From positions 40,375,156 to 40,439,155 of the forward strand of contig JANAVB010015600.1 in the NCBI GenBank assembly GCA_029216955.1: DNA of 64,000 nucleotides. The letters run 5' to 3'. This DNA comes from Iris pallida (lineage: Eukaryota > Streptophyta > Magnoliopsida > Asparagales > Iridaceae). The translations under genes were made by a program, and so were the position numbers. This document shows, piece by piece, positions 10,995-22,012 of the stretch. The notes beneath the pieces were generated by a model. That model made no database searches. It was not told the origin of the DNA and saw only the letters and a program-made list of their open reading frames with translations. Each line of letters opens with the position of its first letter. Positions within the stretch are counted from its first letter, which is position 1.

Positions 10995-12045
10995 TATTGT
11001 GTCATTATAATCCTATCAATAAATTTTATGTTATTGGTTCAAAGAGAAATCTACCAGATATCTAATTTTTTGATTCAAGGGAGGACTATTGACTGGAAAA
11101 ATATTAGTTAACAGTGGGTACTTGTTCTGCGGAACATGTAAAGGTTTCGGACCCAGAACCACTGTTGTCTACTATGAATTTTCTACGGAAAATTGATCCT
11201 GTGGAAAGGATGGCATAATGCCTTAATGAGTTCTCAGACTGAGTGAAGGTCTGTTATGCTTTACAGGAAGCATGGTGGCGCAACAACCACAAAGGAGTGT
11301 TACAACTCCATGCTACAGTGGGGTGACTCCACCATGAGGTTCCCAGGTAGGGGTAATGCCTCGGCTTTGTTAGCCAAGTCACAGGCGGCATAGCACCGCA
11401 TATAGGCAGGTAGCCTAATGTTGCATAATCATAAAGAGGTGTAGACAGCACTACAAAGAGGACAGTATCCTCATGTTACAGTGGCATGACACCACGAAGA
11501 GGTACCAGGAAGGGTAAATCCTCGACTTTGCAAGCCATGTCATAGCGGCGTAACACCGCACGGAAGCGCAAGGCTTCATGCTGAGTAGTTTGGCACTACA
11601 AAGAGGATTGTGACCTCATGCTACAGTAGTATGACACTACGATGAGGTACCCAGGTGGGGTAAAGCCTCGGCGTTGAGCCATGTCATAGCGGCGTAGCAC
11701 CGCAAAGGAGCGCAATGCTTCATGCCATGACTCTTTATAAAGAACTCACCTATAATGTATGGAAAGAGAAATAGGCCGTCTCTTGAGGGTAAATTTGTAG
11801 ACGCCCAAAATACATACATTGAAATCCAGGCTGGCACAAGGCCTTTAATGTGCAGCCAGAAGCACATATAACTACATTATGTGAGTGGGAAAAAATTACA
11901 GCTGTGGTACAGAATTCAAGGTGTAGTCCATTCTTGTATCATACTGTTGTTCAACCCATACGGGAAGATTCAAGTCGTCAGCGACATCTATCCTAATGCA
12001 TAATGGACAGTTATTATGTGGAACGCTTAACTCATATATATAGAG
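10995..12045 (+). other. Untranslated 3' internal region of copia element
   Basis: About 1 kb lies between the pol stop and the polypurine tract. It is unusually long for a copia element and has no reading frame resembling env or another known domain. Its core is the hairpin-bearing tandem array at 11270-11735. Shorter inverted repeats such as GTTCTGCGGAAC (11119-11131) and TTTTCTACGGAAAA (11179-11193) precede it. Confidence 0.7.
11270..11735 (+). repeat. Three tandem units of small hairpins
   Basis: Three units of about 150 bp, starting near 11273, 11440 and 11585, share ATGCTACAG, GCCATGTCATAG and the CCTCGGC stretch. Each unit contains a series of inverted repeats with 4-5 base stems and loops of roughly 6-7 bases, for example GGAGT/AACTCC, GTGG/CCAC and GCGG/CCGC in unit 1; GAGG/CCTC, GTGG/CCAC and GCGG/CCGC in unit 2; and GTAGT/ACTAC, GAGG/CCTC, GTAGT/ACTAC and GCGG/CCGC in unit 3. 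Where the primary sequence differs between units, both sides of the stem differ together. That is seen directly; a folded RNA function is inference. Confidence 0.85.
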
Positions 12046-12058
12046 ATATGTGGGGGAT
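12046..12058 (+). promoter_or_regulatory. Polypurine tract of copia element
   Basis: GATATGTGGGGGAT ends immediately before the TG of the 3' LTR. A purine-rich tract at this place primes plus-strand DNA synthesis in LTR retrotransposons. Confidence 0.7.
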
Positions 12059-13094
12059 TGTTGGTGTTTTATTCTATGAGTTGTGTGTTCATAACACTCT
12101 ATTGTTAAAAGATAGTCCCACATCGGAAAATCACACCAATATGTATCTCTATATATTACTTATGAAGGAATAGAGAGATGCACATGGGTTGAGGCCCAAT
12201 GGAGGGTGCCATGTGGGAGGATTTTACATAGAGGTGAGAATAAGAAACCAACTTTTGGCCAAATGAAAATAGATTTAAATCTATTGGAGCTAAGCCCCGA
12301 AGGGGCTTAGCGACTCGGACTCGGACTCGGACTCGGACTCGGGCTTGGGCTTGGGCTTGGGCTAATGGGCTTTTGAGGCTTATTGTGGCTTTTTGATGGC
12401 ACTTTGCACTTAGCACGACAGCTCGTCGCAAGGCGCATTGTGCGCTTTAGTTGCGCTCGTGCGCGAGCCTCTGCACGGCCCTGTGTGGCGTACGAGGCGT
12501 ACGGAGCGTACGGAGCGTACGGGTCGTACGGGTCGAGCGGGTCGATTGGGCCGTTCAAATTATGTAACGTCCGCGGATCTTGTGGGCTCAGATCCGGAAA
12601 TGGCTCAGATCCAGAAAATCCGGATCTGGCATTAATCCAGGGCGTGCGTTCAGAATTTGAAAAGCCCACCTCGTGCCTATAATATCAGCAGCATCTCCTC
12701 TCTCCAGGGTTACAGAAAATAATCAGAGAATTTCCAGAGAGAGAGAAGTACTGCTGCTATTCCGAGGAGTCATCGACATTTTTGGCCAGCGTTCTAAAGT
12801 TCTCTTCGAACTTGCTGGTTCCTAGAGGCTTGTCCGTAAGGCGGATATAGCTTTGAGCGCCGGTGATCTTTCACCCCAGCAGGCTTTCTTCTTCCTCTGT
12901 TGCCTTCGAGAATACCGTCGCTTCTCTTTAGAAGTTATACGGTTCTGTTGCCTTCGAGAAATATTACGAAATAATCTTTTTAGATTCTCGTAATACAATA
13001 TCACCTTCTTTAGGGTGTTGTTGCTGGAAACATTGTCTTTACAATAGTTTCTGAAATCGTGTTTTTCCATCGATTGTTCGCCAAGGGACTAACA
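12059..13094 (+). repeat. 3' LTR of copia element
   Basis: It starts TGTTGGTG and ends GACTAACA. At 1036 bp it is longer than the 5' copy because of expanded GGACTC and GGGCTT hexamers (about 12311-12365) and a block at about 12397-12564 with tandem GCGTACGGAG-like decamers. The remaining sequence is nearly identical to the 5' LTR, including the promoter-proximal part and the TGCCTTCGAGAA repeats. Confidence 0.92.
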
Positions 13095-13116
13095 TATATT
13101 AGCCCAACATTTAACT

Positions 13117-13630
<514 letters not shown>

Positions 13631-13640
13631 GACTATGAAG

Positions 13641-15560
13641 AATGATATATAGTTATCAACTAATGTTTGGGAGGGAACTAGATGCAATAGACTAAGTAAA
13701 CTTGATATACCTAATTGATACGGGTTGAATTTAATTAGGAAATGTGAAAATGATTTGGGAAATAAAGTACATAGCTAATATATAGCATAAATGAAATAGA
13801 GATAGTATAAAAGTGCATGATATGCCTCTTGTCAGTCATACAATAAACTTGGTCAGATGGATAAATATTGTAAAAAAAAGAGGAAAATAAATTGTATTAA
13901 AAAAGTCAAATGCAACGGTAAATTTATTAAATATTTTTTTACATCTTCTTTTGAATAGCAGGGATGTTGGTCAAAATTATATTATGCACTTAAGCATATA
14001 TGGAATATGTATTATCCACTTAAGGATATAGGGAATATGATTTAAATTCGCCGCAGAAACAACACTAGTAGTACAAGAGCACAATCTTTATGCAAGAACC
14101 AAGACAGACCAAACATCGTATATGTAGTGACTCTATTACCTAGAAAAATAACAATCTATATATACGTTGATACAAAGTTTGATTACGATTGATTCATTTG
14201 CCCCCAAAAACATATTCTACACAAATCTCAAGAAGAAATAAGAAGATTACACAATAAAATCACTCACTAACCCTGTAACGATCCCTTATAAATAGGAAAG
14301 ACTTCTCCACTAACATATCTTCTCTCATACTATCTTGAAGAGCGAGCATATAGACAAAGTACGGACTTTCTCGTAGATTCGTATGAATTATCTCCGCAAA
14401 TCTCTTGATAAGCTCTCCCTTTGACAACGACCTAGCCTCCTATAAATAGGTTAAGAACCTAATTTAGGATTAGGAAAACCCTAAATTAGCCACAACCTAA
14501 TTCAGGCTATCCAGATTCGATCTAACGGTGTGAAATAACCTAACAAGAAATCAAAACTCGAGTAGAAAACCTGTGGGCGGTAATACCTATTGGTATACCT
14601 TGGGAACAACAATAATATTTCTGGAACAAAAAAATAGAAAAGAATATCGGGAAGTATACATGTCGGTATACCGTCTGGTGTACCGATACTACTATTTTGG
14701 CTTTGTTTGATCCTCAGCTCAACCATCGATTCTCTGTCACCTTCTTCGTAACTCATGTCGATGCTCCATGAAACTCCAGACTATCCCTATACTCCTCGAA
14801 TCAAGGTTGAAAATCCAACAAACTTTTCCTCCAGTCTGACGAAAGGTGTTGGCCCTATGGCTCCACAATTGGACTCCATGTTTGTCGTCCCATAACAAAA
14901 TTTCTGCTCTCACTCGTCACTGATCTTGAATCACTCGGACTGTTTTGCTTCCCTTTTTGACCTTCGGCTCCTCGACCACCACATCAACACTAGCTATCAT
15001 GTGTAGCACCTCTCGAACAACTGGGATCTCACTGACATTAACAACTCGATCATGACTAAAGTTTTGATCATCAGCCTCACCGTAAGTCTTGGATGCCTAT
15101 ATCTGACTTATACCTTCCACCAGAATGTGCACCCGTTTTATCGAGATTTCTCACCCTTGCCTGGTCCAATCAAGCACATTGTGTGGTTTACTTGAGATTC
15201 AAGCTCCTGAACCTTTCCAACTTCGTGTCCAACACAAAAGCTCTATCGTATACCTGCATCCATGGGCAAAATATCATACTCTGTGCACATCACGATGGCC
15301 CACAACTTCCTTTAAATTATGCAAATAGAAGTGTACACATCTCATCTTGAGTTGATTGCACCCATAATTGATCTCCTCCTTGGCTTCAAATAATTGAAAC
15401 TGGCGTCGCTCCGTTAAGCTTTGGCACATCATTTGTTAATACGGTATGGGATCATATAGTGCCTATGTTGAAACGCATACCTCCAGGGCTCCCTCTTTTA
15501 CTAGTGTGCGTTCAAGGGCCATGCATCATTCATAGGAGTCAACACTATTCCAGGCAATCG
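13641..15560. other. Unassigned, probably decayed repeat sequence
   Basis: No intact gene is visible. A degenerate direct repeat (TATGGAATATGTATTATCC and TATAGGGAATATG) lies near 13990-14040. GGTATACC-type motifs recur at 14590-14690, resembling those in the first LTR. On the minus strand, about 15060-14760 stays open over long stretches and looks like decayed coding sequence, but no domain is recognised. Confidence 0.5.
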
Positions 15561-15800
15561 TTGATGTGCAGAGTGCGTCTCATCGAGACGATTTGCTATA
15601 TATGATTACATAGTCGGAGTCCCAGGCCAAGCCCCAACAGGACGAGTCAACCATCATGGCATGTTTTGAGGCACTAGAGCGCAACATTATGAAACTTAGC
15701 TAGTTAACCTAGACGATGCAAAATATCGTTACGGAGCTGACCGAGTCGATAGAGTAAATGTTACTGTACTAGGGGTTACAGCTTTTATTGTGCGAGTCAT
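15560..15800 (+). pseudogene. Possible CACTA tnpA C-terminal remnant
   Basis: A plus-strand frame with several stops reads like the Met/Gln-rich C-terminal end of CACTA tnpA proteins (ACFEALERNIMKL, then MQNIVTELTESIE). It precedes sequence containing scattered TTAGCGAC-like motifs (16430-16840), consistent with the end of an older CACTA element into or beside which element A inserted. The similarity is weak and judged by eye. Confidence 0.3.
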
Positions 15801-16068
15801 TAGCAAAGAACACTGCTAGGCTGAACTCCACTATGGATTCCTACCTCCAGCATCGTCGATATCGACACCGCCTCCACCTCCATGGCATCTTTCATAAGAC
15901 ATCATAGAGCAGATCATCGTGCTGATTCGCTAGAGTACTCCTTCTTCCAACCAATAGTCCTACTTTTTACATCAATTTTTACGTGTTCGTGTATTGACCC
16001 TAGTTGGGTCTTTTATTTCATCATTAAGCATAGCATTGTTGTATTGTACTATTTTTTATGAGTCTGTG

Positions 16069-16430
16069 TATCAGACATTGTATGTATTATTTATATATTG
16101 TTTGTGATATTATGTAATGTTTATATATTGTCTTTGTGGGGATGCTATTATGCTAATGACACTATGCTTGTGGTGCTGTATTTTTTTTGTACTTAGCGAC
16201 GTCGAGTGACGTAATCAAATGTTGTTAAGTTTTATCTAGACCTTGCTATCAGACATTTTATGTATTATTTATATATTGTTTGTGATATTATGTAATGTTA
16301 AAAGACTATCTTTGTGGAGATGCTACTATGCTAATGACACTATGCTTGTGGTGTTGTACTTTTTTGGAATTTAGCAATGTCAAATGACGTAATAAAATGT
16401 CGTTAAGTTTATCCGAACATTGCTACATAT
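16069..16430. repeat. Tandem duplication of about 178 bp
   Basis: TATCAGACATT...GTATTATTTATATATTG at 16069 recurs at 16247, with similarity through TGCTAATGACACTATGCTTG and the GACGTAAT stretch. It is non-coding and lies just left of CACTA element A. Confidence 0.85.
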
Positions 16431-16854
16431 ATCAGGGCTTAGCTGATACGTCACTATCTAAGAGGATTAGCAAATTATAGCAACATAGAACACATCGCTA
16501 ATTTTGAAATAAAATACATCGCAATACGTCGTCTGATATTGCAAATTTGATGACATGGCAAACTTTTGCCTTATCATCAGAAAAGTCATTAACTATGTCG
16601 ATGTTTTGGCGACACATAGTCGATGTTTTGGCAACACATAGAAACTATTTACTGCATCGCAAATTTAGCGACACTAGTCTCTAAACGTCGCAGCGACGAT
16701 ACTAGATATCGCAAAATTTGTCACTACAGTGATATTTTAACACGTTTTGCTTGTTTATGATACGTGAAAATGTGACCACGTTAAAATGTCGTTAGTGACA
16801 TCGATAAGTCAAATTAGCAATTTTTTAAATCTTTAGCGACCACTACTAAAAAAT

Positions 16855-17540
16855 AGTCATTTTTGACGGACAAATTCGTCGCTAATCCGTCGCCAATTTG
16901 CATTAGCGACGGATTAGCGACTAAATTTTGGCTAAAAAGGACCAACGATATCTATCTCGTCGCTAAAAGCATCCGTCGCTAGATAGTCAAAATTTGGTCG
17001 AAGCTTCGACTAAAATGTGACGGACAAGCGACATCCTTATAGCGGCAACTTAGCGACGACTTAGCGGTGGACGGGTTCGACGGACTAGCGACGGATGCAC
17101 GACGTTTTCATTCGGCGACTTAGCACAACCTACCGACGTACTGCCACCAAAATTGAGTATTAGAAATTTTTTGATGTTACGGTAACTCCTAATTGGCGAT
17201 GGATTTTTCCGTCGGTAACATGTCGGTATATCTGTATCAGAGAATTTTTGATATGCAAAATGGTCGCCAATCTGTCGCTATCCGTCGTTAACTGGAAAAC
17301 CAAAAAAAATTCAAAAGCTTAGCGACGGATTGTTCGTCGCTGCTCCGTCGCCATTCGTCGCTAACTGAACATAAGAAAATTTTCAGTAGCTTAGCGACGA
17401 ATAGTCCATTGCTGTATGGTCGTCATTCGTCGCTAACTGGAAATAAGAAAACTTCCAGAAGCTTAGCGACGGAATATCCGTCGCTTGACCGTCGCCGTTA
17501 ATCACCAGTCCGTCGGTAGTCCGTCGCTAACAGGAATGTT
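16855..17540. repeat. CACTA subterminal repeats (GCGACGGA family)
   Basis: GCGACGG, CCGTCGCTA and close variants occur dozens of times in both orientations, for example TTAGCGACGGATTAGCGAC at 16901-16921. In CACTA elements such arrays bind the TNPA protein and are needed for transposition. The same motif family marks both ends of CACTA B. Confidence 0.9.
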
Positions 17541-17790
17541 TTTTCAAAAAAAATCCTGAAATCACATCATTCCATATTCACACAATTAACCATTCACAAT
17601 ATCACACAATATCCAATATTTTCCACAATAAAATATCCAAATACACTAAAATATCAAAATACACTAAAATATCCAATATCCAAATACACCAAAATATCCA
17701 TCAAAATTCACATAATCACACAATCACACCAAAATATCCCCAACAACTCAAAATTATCCAAAATTTTCAACATCCAATACGAAAAAAATA
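17541..17790. other. AT-rich spacer between CACTA end and tnpA remnant
   Basis: It consists of degenerate tandem copies of CAAAATATCCA and AATACACTAAAATATCC with no coding content. It probably corresponds to the 3' untranslated part of the transposon transcript. Confidence 0.6.
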
Positions 17791-18974
17791 TCAAATGTTA
17801 TCTTGATTTTCTGGTGGTGCTAGCAGCTCTTTACGAAGATATCCCTCAATGACGTGAGCTTGCAGGCCCTCAAATATGTGTTGTGGAACTCGGAGTAGCT
17901 CTGTCGACGATATCATGTCAAGGAGGTAAATCGTAGACAAAGCCGACAGAAAAGCGACAGCAGGATCAAAAGAAGTACGGCTGACGGAAGAAGGACCGGG
18001 ACCATGAGCAGTAGGACCGAAAGGAGGAGTAGAAGGACTCAGAGCAGTAGAAGAACCCGGTAACTGCGATATAATCCAGGTCATCTGCTCCTGCATGGAC
18101 ATCACCGTCGTGGTTAGAGTCCTAAGCTGTGTCATCACATCCTCGTCTGCCGGAGTCGCGGGAGCAGGAGACGGCGACGATGGAAGTCTCGATGACGTTT
18201 GCGACTGCAACAAGGAGCCAGTGCCGTAGACGCGTCCGCCTTTCCTTATTCCGTCGGCGGCTTCTACGAAAATGTTGTCGAAGCGAGCTGTCATGGAAGA
18301 GGACGTCTGGGCGGGCGTCGAATCGACGATATCCTCGGCAGGAGGGGGCTAAACCGTCCTAATGGCCTCACGATACTTATCCCATCCAATGAATGTGTTT
18401 AGTTTACTATAAGTTTTCCTAAGTTATAGTCTAAATCCTAAGGCCTCACACTATTGTCACGAAAATTATAAACTAAAATACTTATAATTCTAACATAAAT
18501 CTCATAAACTTAAATACTTACATGAGTCTGCTCGGCCCATTCGTCGACGAAGGTACCGTCCTTCTTCCTCTTATGCGTACGTTCGAATACTTCACATAAG
18601 GTGACTGAACGTGGATTTTCCCCCTCCTTTGTCGCCTTTGTGGCCTGCGTACAATACATTCATAAAATATAATTCACTTCGTAGATTAATAGTACTGAAT
18701 AAGTAGTGGAAAAATAAAGTATTTTTCGGTATCTCACCATATCTCCAAGAGTCGCTGCGTGGGGCCTCGATCCCCCCGTATGCAGACCCACTATCTGTCG
18801 ATTCACCTTTGCCGATTTCTCCTTGAACGCAGGAGTATCTATCTTTTCCATCATCTGCTCATAGTACTCGTCCCGGAGCCAGCTCTTCTTCCCCCTACGG
18901 AAGTCATCCTTCGCGTCCCGCAGCTTCTTTCCGGCGGCTTTTTTTGTTGGTCTTGATGATTTTTGGTATCTCAC
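17791..18974 (-). pseudogene. CACTA tnpA-like (Transposase_24 type) remnant
   Basis: Three minus-strand blocks look like exons: 18974 to about 18737 (GKKSWLRDEYYEQM, then a GLHTGGSRPHAATLGD stretch typical of plant Ptta/En-Spm proteins), about 18642-18523 (PRSVTLCEVFERTHKRKK, then FVDEWAEQTH), and about 18394-17791 (FVEAADGIRKGGRVYGTG, then the MTQLRTLTTTVMSMQEQM coiled segment). Block edges show AG and GTAAG splice-like sequences. The third block is broken by TAG at 18351-18349, where CAG is plausible. TNPA-type proteins bind subterminal repeats. The first block follows directly on the tnpD remnant, suggesting an internal deletion. Confidence 0.8.
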
Positions 18975-18979
18975 CAGAT

Positions 18980-20337
18980 CTTCTTCCCCCTACGGTGACA
19001 TTCAAAGAAAGAAGTTTTTCCTCCATGCTTAAGACGGAATGCCTTACTCTTTTCTATGCATATCGGACAAGACATAGTGCCGTACTACTCCATCCCAACA
19101 GCATACCGTATGCTAAAAAATTATTAATTGTCCACATCAGTGAAGCTCTTATCTGAAAGTTTTGTTTCTTGAAAATAACATAGGTCGTGACGCCGATCTT
19201 CCACAGCTGTTTCAGCTCATCCACCAAAGGCTGTAAATATATATCGATATTTTTCGTCAGATTTTTAGGACTGGGTATGATAGCTGCCAAGAACATTTAA
19301 GAAGTCTTCAAACACATCCATGGTGGCAGATTATAAGGGTGAGAATAACTGGCCAGCAGGAGTATTGAGATCTCGAGTGCCCAAAAGGGGAGAAGCCATC
19401 AGAACATAGCCCCAAACGTATATTTCTAGGCCCTGCAGCAAAATCTGTATAAAACAAATCAAAATGCTTCCACGCCTCTACATCCGAAAGATGTGGCAGT
19501 TCTCCATCGTCCTTTGTGTGTTCCTCGTTGTGCCACGTCATGTGTTTTGTTGTATTCAGAGACATACATCCTCTGCAAAAGCTTCGTGATCGACAAGTAA
19601 TGCATATACTTGTAAGGACGTCATTTTCTAGTTGACTTTCCTTTTCCCCGAACTGGCTTGTAACGATCCGCATTACAGAAACTGCATCTTTCTATGTCCT
19701 TGTTCTCCTTCTAGTACAACATGCATCCGTTGCGACAACAATCTATCTTCTTGTACCCCAGTCCCAGCTATCGGACCATCATCTTTGACTTATAGAAGTT
19801 TTTTGGAAGCTCTTTCGATTCCTTCGGTAACACCTCCTTGATTAGTTGTGCGATCCAATCATAGCAAGCTTGCGGCAAGTTAAAATCATTTATGTTCAAC
19901 AACCACATCATCACTGAAAGTATGGAATGAGTCTCACAATTAGGATATAGAGGAGTGTCTGCATCCTGAAACATATCATAGAACTCCTTCACCTCCGGAT
20001 TAGGATCCTCCGAATCAAAATTAGGCCTTACCGCATCGTACGCCATCTTTCGTGCAAGGTTATGCAGGTCTCCATAATCAACAGAGCATACATCATCTTC
20101 GATGGCAAAATCCGTTGCAGTATCCTTATCAAAAGCAGAAGTAGCATTGTCCGCAACAAACACAGCCTGTCTTTTCGCATATAGTTCACCTTGCGATGAC
20201 CACAGGCCGTAATCACGTACGAAATCCTTACGGGCCAAGTGATCTCTCACAGTCACTACTTTTTTATAACGTCTATTGCGACAACTACCACATGGACACT
20301 TGATTTTGTTATCGTCCATGTACTGAGCTTTGCTCAT
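18980..20337 (-). pseudogene. CACTA tnpD-like transposase remnant
   Basis: It starts with MSKAQYMDDNKIKCPCGSC at 20337, the Cys-rich transposon-associated domain (CPCGSCRNRR), followed by an ETHSILSVMMWLLNI segment. Conserved tnpD pieces then follow in order: YKKIDCCRNGCMLY with a TAG just after it (about 19710), WHNEEHTKDDGELPHLSD, RLGLCSDGFSPFG, IDIYLQPLVDELKQLW, WTINNFLAYGMLLGW, and CPICIEKSKAFRLKHGGK ending in TGA near 18984. Frameshifts separate the blocks and the C-terminal half is missing. It encodes no functional transposase. Confidence 0.88.
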
Positions 20338-20524
20338 GACATACTTAAAAATACTTCCATACCTGTCTTAAAATCGTCACTCACACCAATTCTCCTCTCG
20401 TATTGCCATTTGTACATCCATGTACGATTAATGAAGTAACAATCCATCACAGATTGGATGTGAAAATCTGTAACGTAAGATAAAGTAAACAGAGTTGTGT
20501 AGAAGCATAAAAAATTTTCAGCAA

Positions 20525-20900
20525 TGAAGCTCCATGCGCCCAAGCCAGAGAAGCCCTATGTGCCCAGCCAGCAGAGCTCTATGCGCCCAGCCAGTGAAAC
20601 TCTATGCGCCCAGCCAGTAAAGCTCTATGCACCCAAGACTAGCTTTCCCAGAAGGAGGGCGCTAGCCTGAGACATGGCTATACGCCCAAGCCTGACTCGG
20701 TCAAAGCTATGATCAAAACGTGTACGGAAGCGCACGGCCACGTCAGTCTCCACGAGCAGTCGTGCATCGAAGCATGCGGCCACGTCGATACCACGACTAA
20801 CCCATGATCTCGCAGCCTGCATGCGCCTACATCCTATGCGCCCAAGGCAGGACTATGCGCCCACATAAAAACTAGCATGTTTCCTTTATGTGGGCGCATA
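20525..20900. repeat. ATGCGCCCA motif array in Tat 1 LTR
   Basis: ATGCGCCCA and one-base variants (ATGTGCCCA, ATGCACCCA, ATACGCCCA) occur about nine times between 20533 and 20860, plus a reverse copy TGGGCGCAT near 20890. The same motif recurs in the ORF1/leader region at 21735-21935. Confidence 0.85.
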
Positions 20901-20924
20901 ACATCATTCCATCTCAAGAACGAC

Positions 20925-20932
20925 TATAAAAG
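20925..20932 (+). promoter_or_regulatory. TATA box of Tat 1 LTR
   Basis: TATAAAAG is followed by a GGGGCC stretch, about 300 bases before the LTR end, with the motif array directly upstream. The position suits an LTR core promoter. Confidence 0.6.
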
Positions 20933-21233
20933 GGGGCCTCATCCCTCTTCAAATGACCGAATGGAGAGCATTTTCAAGAGCAAAATTGCTGCACTTCATG
21001 CTAGTGAGCCGAGAGTTAGCAATTTTCTTAGGTTTTCTTCCACTTTTATAATCGGAGTGTCAACGGAGTAAAGGAGCAACTGCCGCTCGATCTCTATCGT
21101 CCCATTTCCTAGAATTTTTTTTGTACTCGGGGATCCTCAGCGTAGGATCTCTCAGGCGTACTCGATTTGTGGTGCCTTGCGCCAATAAAGAAAAGTCAGC
21201 ATTTTCTTCTTTTTTTTTTGTGTGTCCATAAAA

Positions 21234-22010
21234 ATGGCGACTCTGCTGGGGACTACCTTTTCCTCTAACGAAAAGGTGGTGACTCAATCTGATACCGACA
21301 AAGTGGGGAGCACTCAGAAGATGATGATCGTAAAGTTCGATCAGCAAGCGTTCGAAGAGATGCTCTCGAGGGATGGCTCTACTCCCTCAAAATCAGCGAA
21401 GCCAAACAAGTCTCACAAGACTTGGCTTCCGAAGGCTCGCTGTGCATATTCTGCTAGTATCATAGCAGATATGCAAATGGAGGACTCTGTCACATGGGCG
21501 CATGACTCTGCCACAGATGCTTCCCAAATGGAGAAGGCTCACACTGTTCTGGGCTCTACTACCCCAGTGACTCCCTTTTTGTACAACCAATAACTGGGTG
21601 TTCAACACCCGAGACTTGGCAAAGGAAAATACTACGATGCCAAGAATCGGGATGTGTGACACTCTGGGCAAACCCGACGAGGCTTACAAATGAAGGAGGC
21701 AAAACTGGAAGAAAATAACGCTGCTCCACCAAGCATGCGCCCAAAGCCATGCGCCCATGGGAGTATTTGGGCGCATAGCCCCAACCAGAACACTTATGTC
21801 TTCAGCAGGCTAGGCATCCCGGGTCATGTGCCCAAGGCTATGCGCCCAGCTCACTGGATCCATATTATGCGCCCACATCAAGGAGGCTCAGACATGCTGT
21901 CAATGAGCATGCGCCCAAGGCCAGTCTCCAAGGCCTATGTGCCCACAACAAAAAGACAGGCCCCAACGCGTATAGCACGGGGCTGTCTTCAAGGACATCA
22001 CAGAACTTAG
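21234..22010 (+). pseudogene. Tat 1 ORF1-like leader reading frame
   Basis: The frame begins MATLLGTTFSS, encoded by the primer binding site itself, and continues through a VGSTQKMMIVKFDQQAFEEM stretch closely matching the ORF1 start of Tat element 2 (IGSTKKVMTIQFDQLAYEEM). It stops at TAA 21591-21593 and is open again in the same frame at 21690-22010, where the ATGCGCCCA motif is read as repeated MRP. Function is unknown; Ogre elements are known to carry an extra ORF before gag. A second frame change leads into gag near 22013. Confidence 0.6.
21235..21253 (+). promoter_or_regulatory. Primer binding site, tRNA-Arg type
   Basis: TGGCGACTCTGCTGGGGAC lies six bases after the LTR end. This primer sequence is typical of Tat/Ogre-lineage elements (established family knowledge). 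Tat element 2 has the same site on the minus strand at 52796-52780. The ATG of ORF1 overlaps its first bases. Confidence 0.85.
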
Positions 22011-22012
22011 GT

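Larger units (their letters stand above)
6229..13094 (+). mobile_element. Near-complete Ty1/copia retrotransposon
   Basis: Two LTRs (6229-7060 and 12059-13094), both starting TGTTGGTG and ending GGGACTAACA, flank a gag-pol gene in copia order (gag, protease, integrase, RT, RNase H). A purine-rich tract, TGTGGGGGAT, precedes the 3' LTR. Flanks are AT-rich: ATATT precedes the 5' LTR and the 3' LTR is followed by TATATT, so a 5-bp duplication is likely but its register is ambiguous. A canonical tRNA-Met primer site is absent after the 5' LTR; the sequence there is ATCTCAAAGCTATATC. Two nonsense codons and an RT active-site change make it non-autonomous. Confidence 0.92.
16841..20500 (-). mobile_element. 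CACTA (En/Spm) element A, truncated
   Basis: The left terminus CACTACTAAAAAATAGTC at 16841 is a CACTA-type inverted terminus, followed by a subterminal array of GCGACGG motifs. Inside, on the minus strand, are remnants of tnpD (20337 to about 18980) and tnpA (18974-17791). No second TAGTG terminus or GCGACGG array is seen before Tat element 1 begins near 20500, so the right end is missing here, probably displaced or lost by that insertion. The segment at 20409-20495 matches CACTA B at about 42860-42945, so A and B belong to the same family. Confidence 0.85.
20500..21228 (+). repeat. 5' LTR of Tat element 1
   Basis: The LTR ends TGTGTCCA six bases before the primer site at 21235. A TATA box, TATAAAAG, lies at 20925-20932. 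The left boundary is not sharp: CACTA A sequence, recognised by its match to CACTA B, continues to about 20495. The upstream half carries many ATGCGCCCA motifs. Confidence 0.7.
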
